The position numbers and the translations under genes are program-made. Source: an uncultured bacterium (GTDB taxonomy: Bacteria > Actinomycetota > Coriobacteriia > Coriobacteriales > Coriobacteriaceae). From it: a DNA stretch of 6,744 nt. How positions within the stretch are numbered: position 1 is the first letter of the stretch; each line of letters starts with the position of its first letter. The stretch is from NCBI GenBank assembly GCA_905214895.1, contig CAJMNP010000046.1, positions 1-6,744 on the forward strand, read 5' to 3'. Below, one piece after another: positions 1-6,250 of the stretch. The notes beneath the pieces are model-generated. The model saw nothing but the letters and a program-made list of their open reading frames with translations, was not told where the DNA came from and searched no databases.

Positions 1-740
1 CCGGCAAAGCCGCGGCAAAGCATAGCCTCGTCCATCGCGCGGCTGCATTCCATCGCCTTGATAAACGTCATGCCCATGATACCCGCCAGCGAGTCGGTGC
101 GCGAAAAACCCGCAGGCGCACAACCCACGCTGCGCAGCATGACCGATTCGCACAGATCGTGCGCCGTGCGTCCCAGCACCTCGATATGCTTGAGCGCCAT
201 ATCGAAAGTAAAGATAACTTCGTCGGGTAGATGCAGCATCTTGAGCGCCGCCGACATGCGGCTCCAGGTAAGCGTCCATGAAACGCCCAGCACCAGCGAC
301 ACATTAATGAAGGTCTTGAGCGCGATCTTGAGCATGGCGCCCGTGGCAGACGCGCCCAGCAGCAGGGCAGGCAGTGCCAGAACCACCGCAAGCCCCGTGG
401 CGCCGAGCGCCGGTACAAAGGTCGCACGCAGCCCGCGTACGGGGCGCACCGCGACCAGCGCCAGCGCGATAGCCGCCATCAACATGAGGTACAGCGGGCT
501 CTGCGTCAGACACACGCACAGGACGCAGACGAACATCCCCGCCAGGCGCACCGGAGCCGAAACGCAAGAAAGGGCGCGGTCGACCATCGACCCGCCCTCG
601 TGCGCGCCTCCACCCAGGCGAACCCGCTCAAGCAGGCTCGCCAGGTGCAGGACGTTCTTTTGCATCACACGATGCCGAGCCCCCGCGGGCTCGTAACGCT
701 GCTCGACCGCAAGCCAGCTAGGCAGCTCGGCTATTGCCAT
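1..740 (-). CDS. cbiQ: CbiQ-family ECF transporter transmembrane (T) protein, 3' end cut by window edge
   Basis: The product is the integral-membrane coupling subunit of an energy-coupling-factor importer for Co2+ or Ni2+. It joins the substrate-binding protein CbiM to the CbiO-type ATPase. About 246 codons are visible, close to the full family length. I chose the ATG at 738-740 because it follows an AAGGAAAG ribosome-binding site and gives the usual CbiQ N-terminus: a Trp-Leu near residue 9, a Tyr-x-Pro near residues 16-18, then an amphipathic stretch ending LLERVRLGG. Hydrophobic segments lie at about 65-98 and 108-131, with more around 139-156. The cytoplasmic coupling region begins near 158, and a late SRAMDEAMLCRGF (233-245) matches the conserved AMxxRGF coupling motif. 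The start overlaps the end of cbiM by 23 bases, so the two are probably translationally coupled. An ATPase gene (cbiO) is expected beyond the left edge. A start at the ATG near residue 26 is less likely. The assignment to the family is firm; the metal is not. Confidence 0.85.
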   Translation of the reverse strand, partial: MAIAELPSWLAVEQRYEPAGARHRVMQKNVLHLASLLERVRLGGGAHEGGSMVDRALSCVSAPVRLAGMFVCVLCVCLTQSPLYLMLMAAIALALVAVRPVRGLRATFVPALGATGLAVVLALPALLLGASATGAMLKIALKTFINVSLVLGVSWTLTWSRMSAALKMLHLPDEVIFTFDMALKHIEVLGRTAHDLCESVMLRSVGCAPAGFSRTDSLAGIMGMTFIKAMECSRAMDEAMLCRGFA

Positions 741-1803
741 GAGCACCGCTTTCCTTGACCGTCAGCGAGATCAGACGGAATGCGATGGTGAGCACCGCCA
801 CGCCAATCACACCGGAAAGGATATACATGGCAGCCTGGCCGGCAAAGCCAAGGCCTTGCTCCTCGGAATAGGCCTGCAGATAATCGCCCGTGGGCAGGGC
901 ATCGGCAAAGGTCGGGGTATCGAGACCGACCGAAGCCTGCAGGCTGTCATCGCCAGCCTCCTGAACGGCGGTCGCGGCGCCCTCGGCGTCCCACTCACCC
1001 CAGGCGTCACCCGTGGCCAGCAGGCCCAGCGGTGTTGCTACGACAAGCACGGCAACCAGGATGAGCGTGGGGACCAGCGAGGTCTTCTTGGCGGCAACGC
1101 CCTCGGCAGCAAGTTGGCCATCGACGGCCTCGGGCCCGACAATGATGCTCGGCGCCGTCTTCTTAATGAAACCGTAGATCGCGGCCGTCGCCACGCCCTC
1201 GATCACGCCGGCAACCAGCATATGCGGGATCAACATGGCCGGAATAGCCACGGACAGCGGGAAGGGGCAGTACAGCGGCGCGCCCGAAGCATTGGTAAAG
1301 AGCATCGGCTGAATACCAAACTCGATTGCCGCGCACAGGGCCGCCAGGCACAGGCCGACCCAGCCGCTTACGATGGCAGAAACTGAGGTGCCCCAGCTCT
1401 TGTCGTGCAGACGGCTGTTGAGCGCACGGAACACGATAGCAGCGACAAACGGCAGCACAAAGGCCATGTTAAAGCAGTTGGCGCCAAACGACAGAACGCC
1501 GCCGTCTCCAAACAGCAGCGCCTGCAGCGCCAGCGCGACCGAGACAGCGATAGCCGCAGCCTCGGGGCCCAGCAGCAACGCGATGAGCGCGCCGCCAACG
1601 GCGTGACCAGTGGTGCCACCGGGCAGCGGCACGTTGAACATCATGAGCAAGAAGGAGAACGCGGCGCAAATGCCCAAGAACGCCATATGCTCGCGATCGA
1701 GCGTGGCGCGCACCTTTTTGATGCAGTGGACCCATACGGGCACCATCGCCACCGCCATAACGGCATCGGTCTGCGGGGACAGGTAGTTGTCTGGAATGTG
1801 CAT
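718..1803 (-). CDS. cbiM: CbiM-type Ni/Co ECF substrate-binding membrane protein with CbiN-like C-terminal domain
   Basis: This 361-residue membrane protein captures divalent Ni or Co outside the cell and passes it through the ECF complex. Its first residues are MHIPDNYLSP, the family signature in which Met1 and His2 bind the metal. PLPGGTTGHAVGG places a histidine at residue 67, the position of the third metal ligand known in NikM2. The stretch LALQALLFGDGG (91-102) followed by GANCFNMAF is also typical of the family. CbiM helices fill roughly residues 1-215. A charged linker (about 222-242) leads to a second module: one helix (243-263), the conserved TPLGLLATGDAWGEW (257-271), an acidic loop (about 272-318), and a last helix (about 323-347). 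This is the layout of CbiN or PDGLE-type partners fused to CbiM. The start has a GGGAGG ribosome-binding site five bases upstream. cbiQ follows with an overlap. Upstream lie a promoter and a NikR-like palindrome, so the substrate may be nickel; no cobalamin riboswitch is seen. Confidence 0.92.
   Translation of the reverse strand: MHIPDNYLSPQTDAVMAVAMVPVWVHCIKKVRATLDREHMAFLGICAAFSFLLMMFNVPLPGGTTGHAVGGALIALLLGPEAAAIAVSVALALQALLFGDGGVLSFGANCFNMAFVLPFVAAIVFRALNSRLHDKSWGTSVSAIVSGWVGLCLAALCAAIEFGIQPMLFTNASGAPLYCPFPLSVAIPAMLIPHMLVAGVIEGVATAAIYGFIKKTAPSIIVGPEAVDGQLAAEGVAAKKTSLVPTLILVAVLVVATPLGLLATGDAWGEWDAEGAATAVQEAGDDSLQASVGLDTPTFADALPTGDYLQAYSEEQGLGFAGQAAMYILSGVIGVAVLTIAFRLISLTVKESGAHGNSRAA
749..756 (-). 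promoter_or_regulatory. Ribosome-binding site deciding the cbiQ start
   Basis: The minus strand reads AAGGAAAG here, with the AAGGA core 11 bases before the ATG at 738-740. It lies inside the cbiM coding sequence. It supports the overlapping start over the later ATG downstream, which has only a G-rich run before it. The spacing is somewhat long, so the site may be weak and depend on ribosomes finishing cbiM. Confidence 0.5.
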
Positions 1804-1860
1804 ATACGCCTCCCGGTTGCCGGCGCATGGGGTTGCAGCGCCGCTTGAACCATTTCATCA

Positions 1861-1888
1861 GTGTTACGAGCACGATGATTCGTAACAC
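1861..1888. promoter_or_regulatory. Palindromic operator, NikR-like
   Basis: There is a perfect 9-base inverted repeat, GTGTTACGA and TCGTAACAC, with 10 bases between the arms. Written another way, it is GTGTTAC-N14-GTAACAC. From memory of comparative studies of nickel and cobalt uptake genes, this resembles the GTGTTAC...GTAACAC class of NikR operators; the accepted spacing should be verified. It sits 57 bases before the cbiM start codon and about 10 bases past the probable -10 box, where a bound repressor would block transcription. The symmetry is directly visible. The identity of the regulator is inferred, and another dimeric metal sensor is possible. Confidence 0.6.
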
Positions 1889-1898
1889 GCCGCGGGTT

Positions 1899-1926
1899 AT
1901 CATAGCAAAACGGCGCGCCGCCACAA
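1899..1926 (-). promoter_or_regulatory. Probable cbiMQ promoter
   Basis: On the minus strand a -10 box TATGAT (1899-1904) lies 16 bases after a weak -35 box TTGTGG (1921-1926). Transcription would begin near 1892, just before the palindromic operator and about 90 bases upstream of the cbiM start codon. The -10 box is good and the -35 is poor. The placement next to the operator raises confidence. The -35 lies in the loop of the probable pheT terminator. Confidence 0.5.
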
Positions 1927-1944
1927 AAGCAGCACGCCGTTTTG
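1906..1944 (-). terminator. Probable intrinsic terminator of the pheST transcript
   Basis: In minus-strand RNA, CAAAACGGCGUGC (1932-1944) can pair with GCGCGCCGUUUUG (1906-1918) around a 13-base loop. All 13 positions pair, one of them G·U. On the plus strand that same position would be a C·A mismatch, so the structure suits minus-strand transcripts better. The U-run is only four long and lies within the stem base, with A-runs opposite. It lies about 110 bases past the pheT stop codon and would separate pheST from cbiMQ. Confidence 0.5.
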
Positions 1945-1972
1945 TAATGCGCATGTCATATATGAAAGCTCA

Positions 1973-1996
1973 GCGGTGCTTTATGCCAAGCACCGC
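1973..1996. repeat. Short perfect hairpin downstream of pheT
   Basis: GCGGTGCTT and AAGCACCGC form a perfect 9-base stem around a six-base loop. It starts 56 bases after the pheT stop codon. Neither strand has a good T-run directly after it, so it is not called a terminator. It may protect the 3' end of the pheT message or slow polymerase ahead of the stronger stem at 1906-1944. Confidence 0.4.
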
Positions 1997-2051
1997 GGTC
2001 ACGCAGAGCCCACAGCAACCACCATCAGGCCCTGCGCTCCCGGCGCAAATC

Positions 2052-4505
2052 CTAGCCGCGGACCTCGCCGTTTACGCCCTTGCACACCTTGGTGACGATC
2101 TTCTGGTGCGCCTTCTCGACCTCTTCGCTGGTGAGCGTGTGGTCGTCGGAGCGATACGTAAGCGCAAAGGCCATGGACTTTTTGCCCTTGCCGATGCGAA
2201 CCGGATCGCGGTAGACATCGAACAGGCGCACGCCCTCGAGCAGCTTGCCGCCGGCGCTGGTAATGCGGCGTTCAAGATCCTCACAGGTCACGGAGTTGTC
2301 GACCACGATTGCCAGGTCGTGCTCAACAGCCGGGTACTGCGAGAACTCGCGGTAGTTCTCCTGATTGCGGGCGCCCTTGATCAGCTTGTCCAGATCGAGC
2401 TCAAAGGCAACGACGACCTCATCGATGCCCATTGCCTCGCGCGCCTCGGGGTGAATCTCGCCAACCCAGCCCAGCACGGTACCGCCGGACAGGACCTCGG
2501 CCGCACGACCCGGCTGCAAGAAAGCGTAGCCCTCGCCCTCGACAGGACGGAAGCGAACCTTCTCGATACGCAGCTGGGCGAGCAGCTCCTCGACAATGCC
2601 CTTGCCAAAGAAGAAGCGCAGCTTGCGGTACTTCATGTTCCAGGACTGCTCGCTCCACTGGCCCGAGAGCACGCCCGCCACGGACTTGGTCTCCTTGGGC
2701 AGACTGGCGTTCTCACGGCCGTGGAACAGGCTGCCGACCTCGTACAGGTGCACGTTGGGCGTGCCGTGGGCCTCGTTATAGGCCACGGACTGCAGCAGGC
2801 CTGGCAGCAGCGAACGACGCATCTCGGTCTGCTCGGCTACCAGCGGGTTCATGAGCACCACGGGGCAACCGCGGCCCTCGGTGGACATACCGATCTTCTC
2901 CAGGTCGCCCGGGGCGGCAAAGCCAAAAGTCGTGGTCTCGTTGAGGCCGCAGGCGCGCAGGATCTCGCCGACCTTACGGGTGAGCTTCTGTTCGCGGGTC
3001 AGGCCGCCGATGTGGTTCTTGGCAGCCGGGATGGTCGCCGTCACGCGGCCCATGCCCCACAGGCGCAGGACCTCCTCGATCAGGTCGATCTCGCGCGGCA
3101 GGTCGGGACGGAAGCTCGGCGGGGTGACCATAAAGTCCTCGCCATCGCGCTCGACGGTGCAGCCCAGACGGGTGAGCGAACGCTCGATAAAGTCGGGCTC
3201 GATGTCGGCACCGCAGATGGCGTGCACGCGGGCCAGGCGCAGCTTAATGCTGTCGATGGTCTTGGGCGCGGGGAAAACGTCGACATAGCCGGGAGCAACC
3301 TCGCCGCCGGCAATCTCCTCGATGAGCGCGCACGTGACGTTGGCGACGTCCACGCAGCCGGTCTCGTCGACCTGGCGCTCAAAGCGAATGGAGGCGTCGG
3401 AGATCAGCGACAGATCGCGGCTGGTGTGCGAGGTGCGACCGGCGTTGAAGCAGGCGCTCTCGACCATCACGTCGACGGTATCGTCCTCGATCTCGGAATC
3501 CATGCCGCCCATAACGCCGGCCAGCGCCACGGGGCGCTCGCCGTCGGTGATGAGGCCCATGCCGGCGTCGAGCGTGCGCTCCTCGCCGTCGAGGGTCGTA
3601 AACTTCTCGTCCTGCTGGGCAGCGCGAACCACCACGCGACGCCTGCCCTCGCGCTCGGCAAAGGTGGACAGGTCAAAGGCGTGCAGCGGCTGACCGGTGA
3701 GCATCATCACGTAGTTGGTGATGTCGACGATGTTGTTGTGCGGGCGCACGCCCAGGGCGTTGAGGCGCTTGACCATCCAGTCGGGCGACGGGCCGACCTT
3801 CACGTTGCGCACGATGCGGGCGACGTAGCGGTCGCACAGGCCCTCGTCGGCAATCTCGACGGAAAGCTCGTCGTCGGTCGCGCGGCCAGTCTCCGCCTTG
3901 ATGGCGGGCAGATCAACGTGGAAATCGCGATCGAAGATGGCACCGGTCTCGCGGGCCATGCCGATCATGGACAGGCAGTCGGGACGGTTGGGCGTGATCT
4001 CGCAGTCGAGCACGGTGTCGCTCGAACCCACGTACTCGGCAAACGGCATGCCGCAGGGCGTGTCCTCGGGCAGGATCATGATGCCGGAGTGGTCGCCGCC
4101 CAGGCCGAGCTCGCGCGCAGAGCAGTTCATGCCCATGGACACGACGCCGCGAAGCTTGCTCTTCTTGATCTTGACGTCGCCGGGAAGCACAGCACCAATC
4201 ATGGCCGTGACGATGTGGTCGCCGGCCTCGAAGTTCTGCGCGCCGCAGACGATCTGCAGCGGAGCGGGGTTGCCGTCGGCGTCGAGGTTCTTGTCGCCCA
4301 CATCGACCGAGCACACATACATGTGGTCGCTATCGGGGTGCGGGGTCTTGGTGAGCACCTTGGCGGTCACCACGTGGTCGAAGGACTCGCCCACGGTGTC
4401 GATCGCCTCGACCTCGGTGCCGGTACGGATATATTCGTCCGAAAGAGTCTTGGGATCCTCCGGAATATCGATCATGGTCTTGAGCCAGTCGTAAGAAACG
4501 CGCAT
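2052..4505 (-). CDS. pheT: Phenylalanine--tRNA ligase, beta subunit
   Basis: This is the beta chain of the cytoplasmic alpha2-beta2 synthetase that charges tRNA-Phe. Its 817 residues are the usual bacterial length of about 800. In order: a PheT N-terminus (MRVSYDWLKTMIDI); an EMAP/OB-fold tRNA-binding domain (about 40-155, with TPHPDSDHMYVCSVDVG and IVCGAQNF); the conserved EITPNRPDCLSMIGMARE (169-186); a B3/4 editing domain (about 220-395, with HNNIVDITNYVM, GQPLHAFD and FERQVD); a B5 domain (about 416-484, with TPPSFRPDLPREIDLIEEV); a catalytic-like core without active class II motifs (about 490-700); and a C-terminal anticodon-binding FDX-ACB domain (about 718-815, starting REFSQYPAVEHDLAIVV). 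An AGGAG site seven bases before the ATG supports the start. It follows pheS by 162 bases, and that gap holds a large inverted repeat. It is presumably expressed from the T-box leader upstream of pheS. No truncation or frameshift is seen. Confidence 0.98.
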   Translation of the reverse strand: MRVSYDWLKTMIDIPEDPKTLSDEYIRTGTEVEAIDTVGESFDHVVTAKVLTKTPHPDSDHMYVCSVDVGDKNLDADGNPAPLQIVCGAQNFEAGDHIVTAMIGAVLPGDVKIKKSKLRGVVSMGMNCSARELGLGGDHSGIMILPEDTPCGMPFAEYVGSSDTVLDCEITPNRPDCLSMIGMARETGAIFDRDFHVDLPAIKAETGRATDDELSVEIADEGLCDRYVARIVRNVKVGPSPDWMVKRLNALGVRPHNNIVDITNYVMMLTGQPLHAFDLSTFAEREGRRRVVVRAAQQDEKFTTLDGEERTLDAGMGLITDGERPVALAGVMGGMDSEIEDDTVDVMVESACFNAGRTSHTSRDLSLISDASIRFERQVDETGCVDVANVTCALIEEIAGGEVAPGYVDVFPAPKTIDSIKLRLARVHAICGADIEPDFIERSLTRLGCTVERDGEDFMVTPPSFRPDLPREIDLIEEVLRLWGMGRVTATIPAAKNHIGGLTREQKLTRKVGEILRACGLNETTTFGFAAPGDLEKIGMSTEGRGCPVVLMNPLVAEQTEMRRSLLPGLLQSVAYNEAHGTPNVHLYEVGSLFHGRENASLPKETKSVAGVLSGQWSEQSWNMKYRKLRFFFGKGIVEELLAQLRIEKVRFRPVEGEGYAFLQPGRAAEVLSGGTVLGWVGEIHPEAREAMGIDEVVVAFELDLDKLIKGARNQENYREFSQYPAVEHDLAIVVDNSVTCEDLERRITSAGGKLLEGVRLFDVYRDPVRIGKGKKSMAFALTYRSDDHTLTSEEVEKAHQKIVTKVCKGVNGEVRG

Positions 4506-4570
4506 GTAGCTCTCCTAGTTCTTAATCTCCGCATAGGGAGGAATATCAAATGAAGACGTTCGCCTTAGGG

Positions 4571-4665
4571 TTGTCCAGGTGCCCCAGGTTGGCGTGAAAG
4601 AGGAGCGACGCGTACTAAAGGTACGCGAGCGACGGTTTGAACGCCAAGATGGGGTGCCTGGGCAA
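4571..4665. repeat. Large imperfect inverted repeat (hairpin element) between pheS and pheT
   Basis: Two 25-base arms (4571-4595 and 4641-4665) face each other. Twenty positions are Watson-Crick pairs and two are true mismatches. Three are T-G oppositions that become G·U pairs in plus-strand RNA but A·C mismatches in minus-strand RNA. The 45-base interior holds a second hairpin: CGCGTAC (4609-4615) pairs with GTACGCG (4621-4627) around a TAAAG loop. An 8-base direct repeat GAGCGACG occurs at 4603-4610 and 4627-4634. The element begins two bases after the pheS stop codon and ends 65 bases before pheT. No U-run follows either end, so it is not an ordinary terminator. It has the look of a dispersed REP- or MITE-like intergenic element, or of a structured RNA. 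Its copy number cannot be judged from this window. Confidence 0.75.
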
Positions 4666-4667
4666 GC

Positions 4668-5744
4668 CTAAAATTGGTTCAAGAAGCGCATATCGCCAGT
4701 CATCAGGGTTCTGAGGTCGGGCAGGTCGTAGCGCAGGGCCGCGACGCGCTCGGCGCCAATACCAAAGGCGAAGCCGGTGTACTTCTCGGGATCGATGCCG
4801 CAGTTGATCAGAACGTTGGGGTCGACCATGCCGCAGCCCAGGATCTCGATCCAGCCGCTGTGCTTGCAGAAGTTGCAGCCCTTGCCGCCGCACACGTGGC
4901 AGCTCACGTCCACCTCGCAGGAAGGCTCGGTGAAGGGGAAGAAGTGCGGGCGGTAGCGCGTCTTGCGGTCCTCGCCAAACATGCACTTAACAAAGTAGTC
5001 GAGCGTGCCCTTAAGGTCGCCAAAGGTGATACCCTCGTCGACGACCAGGCCCTCGATCTGGTTGAACTGCGGCAGGTGGCAGGCGTCGGCCGTGTCGGGA
5101 CGGTAGACGGTGCCCGGGCAAATCATGTAGATGGGCGGCTTTTGCGACTCCATGGTGTGGATCTGCACGCCCGAGGTCTGGGTGCGCAGCAGCACGTCGG
5201 ACTCGCCGTGGGCGTGAGCCTCGGGGTGCGCAACGCTGCCGGGGTTATTGTCGACCACATAGAAGGTATCGCGGGCCGAGCGGCTCGGGTGATCCATGGG
5301 CGCGTTGAGCGCGGTAAAGTTGTAGTAGGAGGTATCGACCATGGGGCCAGACTCGACGGTGTAGCCGATGCCGCTAAAGATGTCTTCGGCCTCCTCGATG
5401 ATCTGCTTGATCAGGTGCTGGTGGCCGATCTGCGGACGGATGCCCGGCAGCGTGATGTCAACGGCGTCGTGCTCCAGTGCGTGCTTGAGGGCGGCGGCCT
5501 TCATCTCGGTGGTACGCTCGTCGAGCATGCCCTCGATCAGCTGGCGCATCTCGTTGGCGCGCTTGCCCATCACGGGACGATCCTCGGGGGCGAGCTTGCC
5601 CATCATGCGCATCAGGCCGGTGATGCGGCCCTTACGACCAAGCAGCTCAACGCGCGCAGCCTCGAGCTTGGCGGCATCGTCGGCGCTTGCGACGAGCTCC
5701 TTGGCCTCTTCCTCGAGTTTGACCAGATCATCAATCAGACTCAT
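4668..5744 (-). CDS. pheS: Phenylalanine--tRNA ligase, alpha subunit
   Basis: This is the catalytic alpha chain of phenylalanyl-tRNA synthetase, which forms Phe-AMP and esterifies tRNA-Phe. Its 358 residues are of normal length. Residues 1-90 form the N-terminal coiled coil that contacts tRNA, ending with the usual GRKGRITGLMRMMGKL (36-51) and ERTTEMKAAAL. The class II core follows, with a conserved SGPMVDTSYYNFTALN and DHPSRSARDTFYV (151-163). Motif 2 lies around YRPDTADACHLPQFNQIEGL (214-233), and motif 3 is FGIGAERVAALRY (327-339). A four-cysteine cluster, CHVCGGKGCNFC (282-293), could bind zinc; I recall similar clusters in Gram-positive PheS proteins. The start is the ATG at 5742-5744, preceded by AAAGGGAAGAC on the minus strand and matching the family N-terminus. 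The frame stays open upstream, but that sequence is the T-box leader and shows no homology. pheT follows in the same direction. Confidence 0.98.
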   Translation of the reverse strand: MSLIDDLVKLEEEAKELVASADDAAKLEAARVELLGRKGRITGLMRMMGKLAPEDRPVMGKRANEMRQLIEGMLDERTTEMKAAALKHALEHDAVDITLPGIRPQIGHQHLIKQIIEEAEDIFSGIGYTVESGPMVDTSYYNFTALNAPMDHPSRSARDTFYVVDNNPGSVAHPEAHAHGESDVLLRTQTSGVQIHTMESQKPPIYMICPGTVYRPDTADACHLPQFNQIEGLVVDEGITFGDLKGTLDYFVKCMFGEDRKTRYRPHFFPFTEPSCEVDVSCHVCGGKGCNFCKHSGWIEILGCGMVDPNVLINCGIDPEKYTGFAFGIGAERVAALRYDLPDLRTLMTGDMRFLNQF

Positions 5745-5830
5745 GTCTTCCCTTTCGTCTCTCGCGCTCCCCGCTTGCCGAGGCGGCTGCCGCCGTCTGA
5801 CGTTGCGAAAACGCGGCCCGGTTCGGTAAC

Positions 5831-5872
5831 AAAAAAACCGTCCTCGGGCATGTGCATTGCCCAAGGACGGTT
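5831..5872 (-). terminator. Intrinsic terminator of the pheST T-box
   Basis: The minus-strand RNA forms a 15-pair stem, AACCGTCCTTGGGCA (5858-5872) with TGCCCGAGGACGGTT (5836-5850). It has one G·U pair and a 7-base loop and runs into a string of seven U residues (5831-5837). The 5' arm shares CCTTG with the antiterminator, so the two folds exclude each other. It ends 86 bases before the pheS start codon. Confidence 0.93.
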
Positions 5873-6111
5873 GAATTCCGCGGTACCACCTTGTTTGACC
5901 CGGCGGATGTCTGGCCCGCCGCGCCCACTCTGTGCCCCTTATCGCGAGGCTCACGGCTTCCCTACTGGGGCTTCGCCGCCGCTGGCCGCGCGCCCGTTGA
6001 GGTCGCTGCTCGGGAGTGAACGCTTGGCCCTTGTCACCGCAGGAAGGCTTGCAGCCCATGACCTTCCCTCTCTTGCCGGCGACGCGGCGGGCAAAACCCT
6101 CTCCGTCAACG
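5831..6111 (-). promoter_or_regulatory. T-box leader sensing tRNA-Phe, upstream of pheST
   Basis: The transcript read from the minus strand shows a complete T-box. Stem I is closed by CGTTGA (6106-6111) and TCAACG (5995-6000). Its distal hairpin has AAGAGAGG and GGAAGG...CCTTCC arms around GGGCTGCAAG, typical of the part that stacks on the tRNA elbow. The specifier loop carries UUC (6018-6020), a Phe codon, followed by A; it lies between GGGC/GCCC and CGGAG/CTCC pairings. A CGGCGG/CCGCCG hairpin (5901-5921) may be Stem III. The T-box sequence AAGGTGGTACCGCGG (5878-5892) holds the UGGU bulge, which pairs with an NCCA end whose discriminator base is A, as expected for tRNA-Phe. CAAGG before it can pair with CCTTG in the terminator's 5' arm to form the antiterminator. 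Uncharged tRNA-Phe should therefore allow readthrough into pheS. Confidence 0.93.
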
Positions 6112-6122
6112 CATTGGGCTAT

Positions 6123-6131
6123 AGGATAACA
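6123..6131 (-). promoter_or_regulatory. Possible extended -10 promoter for the pheST leader
   Basis: The minus strand reads TGTTATCCT, an extended -10 pattern (TG-N-TATCCT). No convincing -35 box is found 16-18 bases further upstream. The predicted transcript start near 6116 would lie just before the first base of Stem I at 6111, as expected of a T-box. The position is the main support; the sequence match alone is weak. Confidence 0.4.
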
Positions 6132-6250
6132 CATTCTGCGTGCGCATCGCCGCGTTCCGTTTTGTTCGCGCTGGGTACAAGGCAAGTAGCTGTGCAAACT
6201 GGCCGTGCACCCATCCGTGGCGCTCGACCTGCGAGATCAAGGATATAGGT

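Noticed and set aside
1956..1994. Second cbiM promoter made of TTGGCA (1984-1989) and the TCATATATGA palindrome (1956-1965)
   Set aside because: The -35-like element lies in the stem-loop at 1973-1996, the spacing to an AT-rich -10 is 18-21 bases, and the TATGAT promoter nearer the operator fits better. TCATATATGA is short enough to arise by chance.
1804..2051. Cobalamin riboswitch upstream of cbiM
   Set aside because: The 5' untranslated region from the likely promoter is only about 90 bases, too short for a B12 riboswitch. I found no B12-box-like sequence.
1827..4553. Very long stop-free plus-strand frame opposite pheT
   Set aside because: It is the codon-bias shadow of a GC-rich gene. 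Its translation is a low-complexity mix rich in Ala, Gly, His, Asp and Val with no recognisable domain, while the opposite strand encodes an intact PheT.
4571..4665. Intercistronic hairpin as a terminator or attenuator of pheT
   Set aside because: No U-run follows on the minus strand, and the stem carries three A·C mismatches in minus-strand RNA. pheT also has its own strong ribosome-binding site well past the element.
5745..6197. N-terminal extension of PheS from an upstream ATG at 6197
   Set aside because: The extra 151 residues would be translated from the T-box leader and its terminator. They are Arg-rich with no homology, and the start at 5744 matches the PheS family and has a ribosome-binding site.
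4674..6248. Long stop-free plus-strand frame opposite pheS and its leader
   Set aside because: It is again an antisense shadow, and it runs straight through the T-box structures. There is no plausible ribosome-binding site or family similarity.
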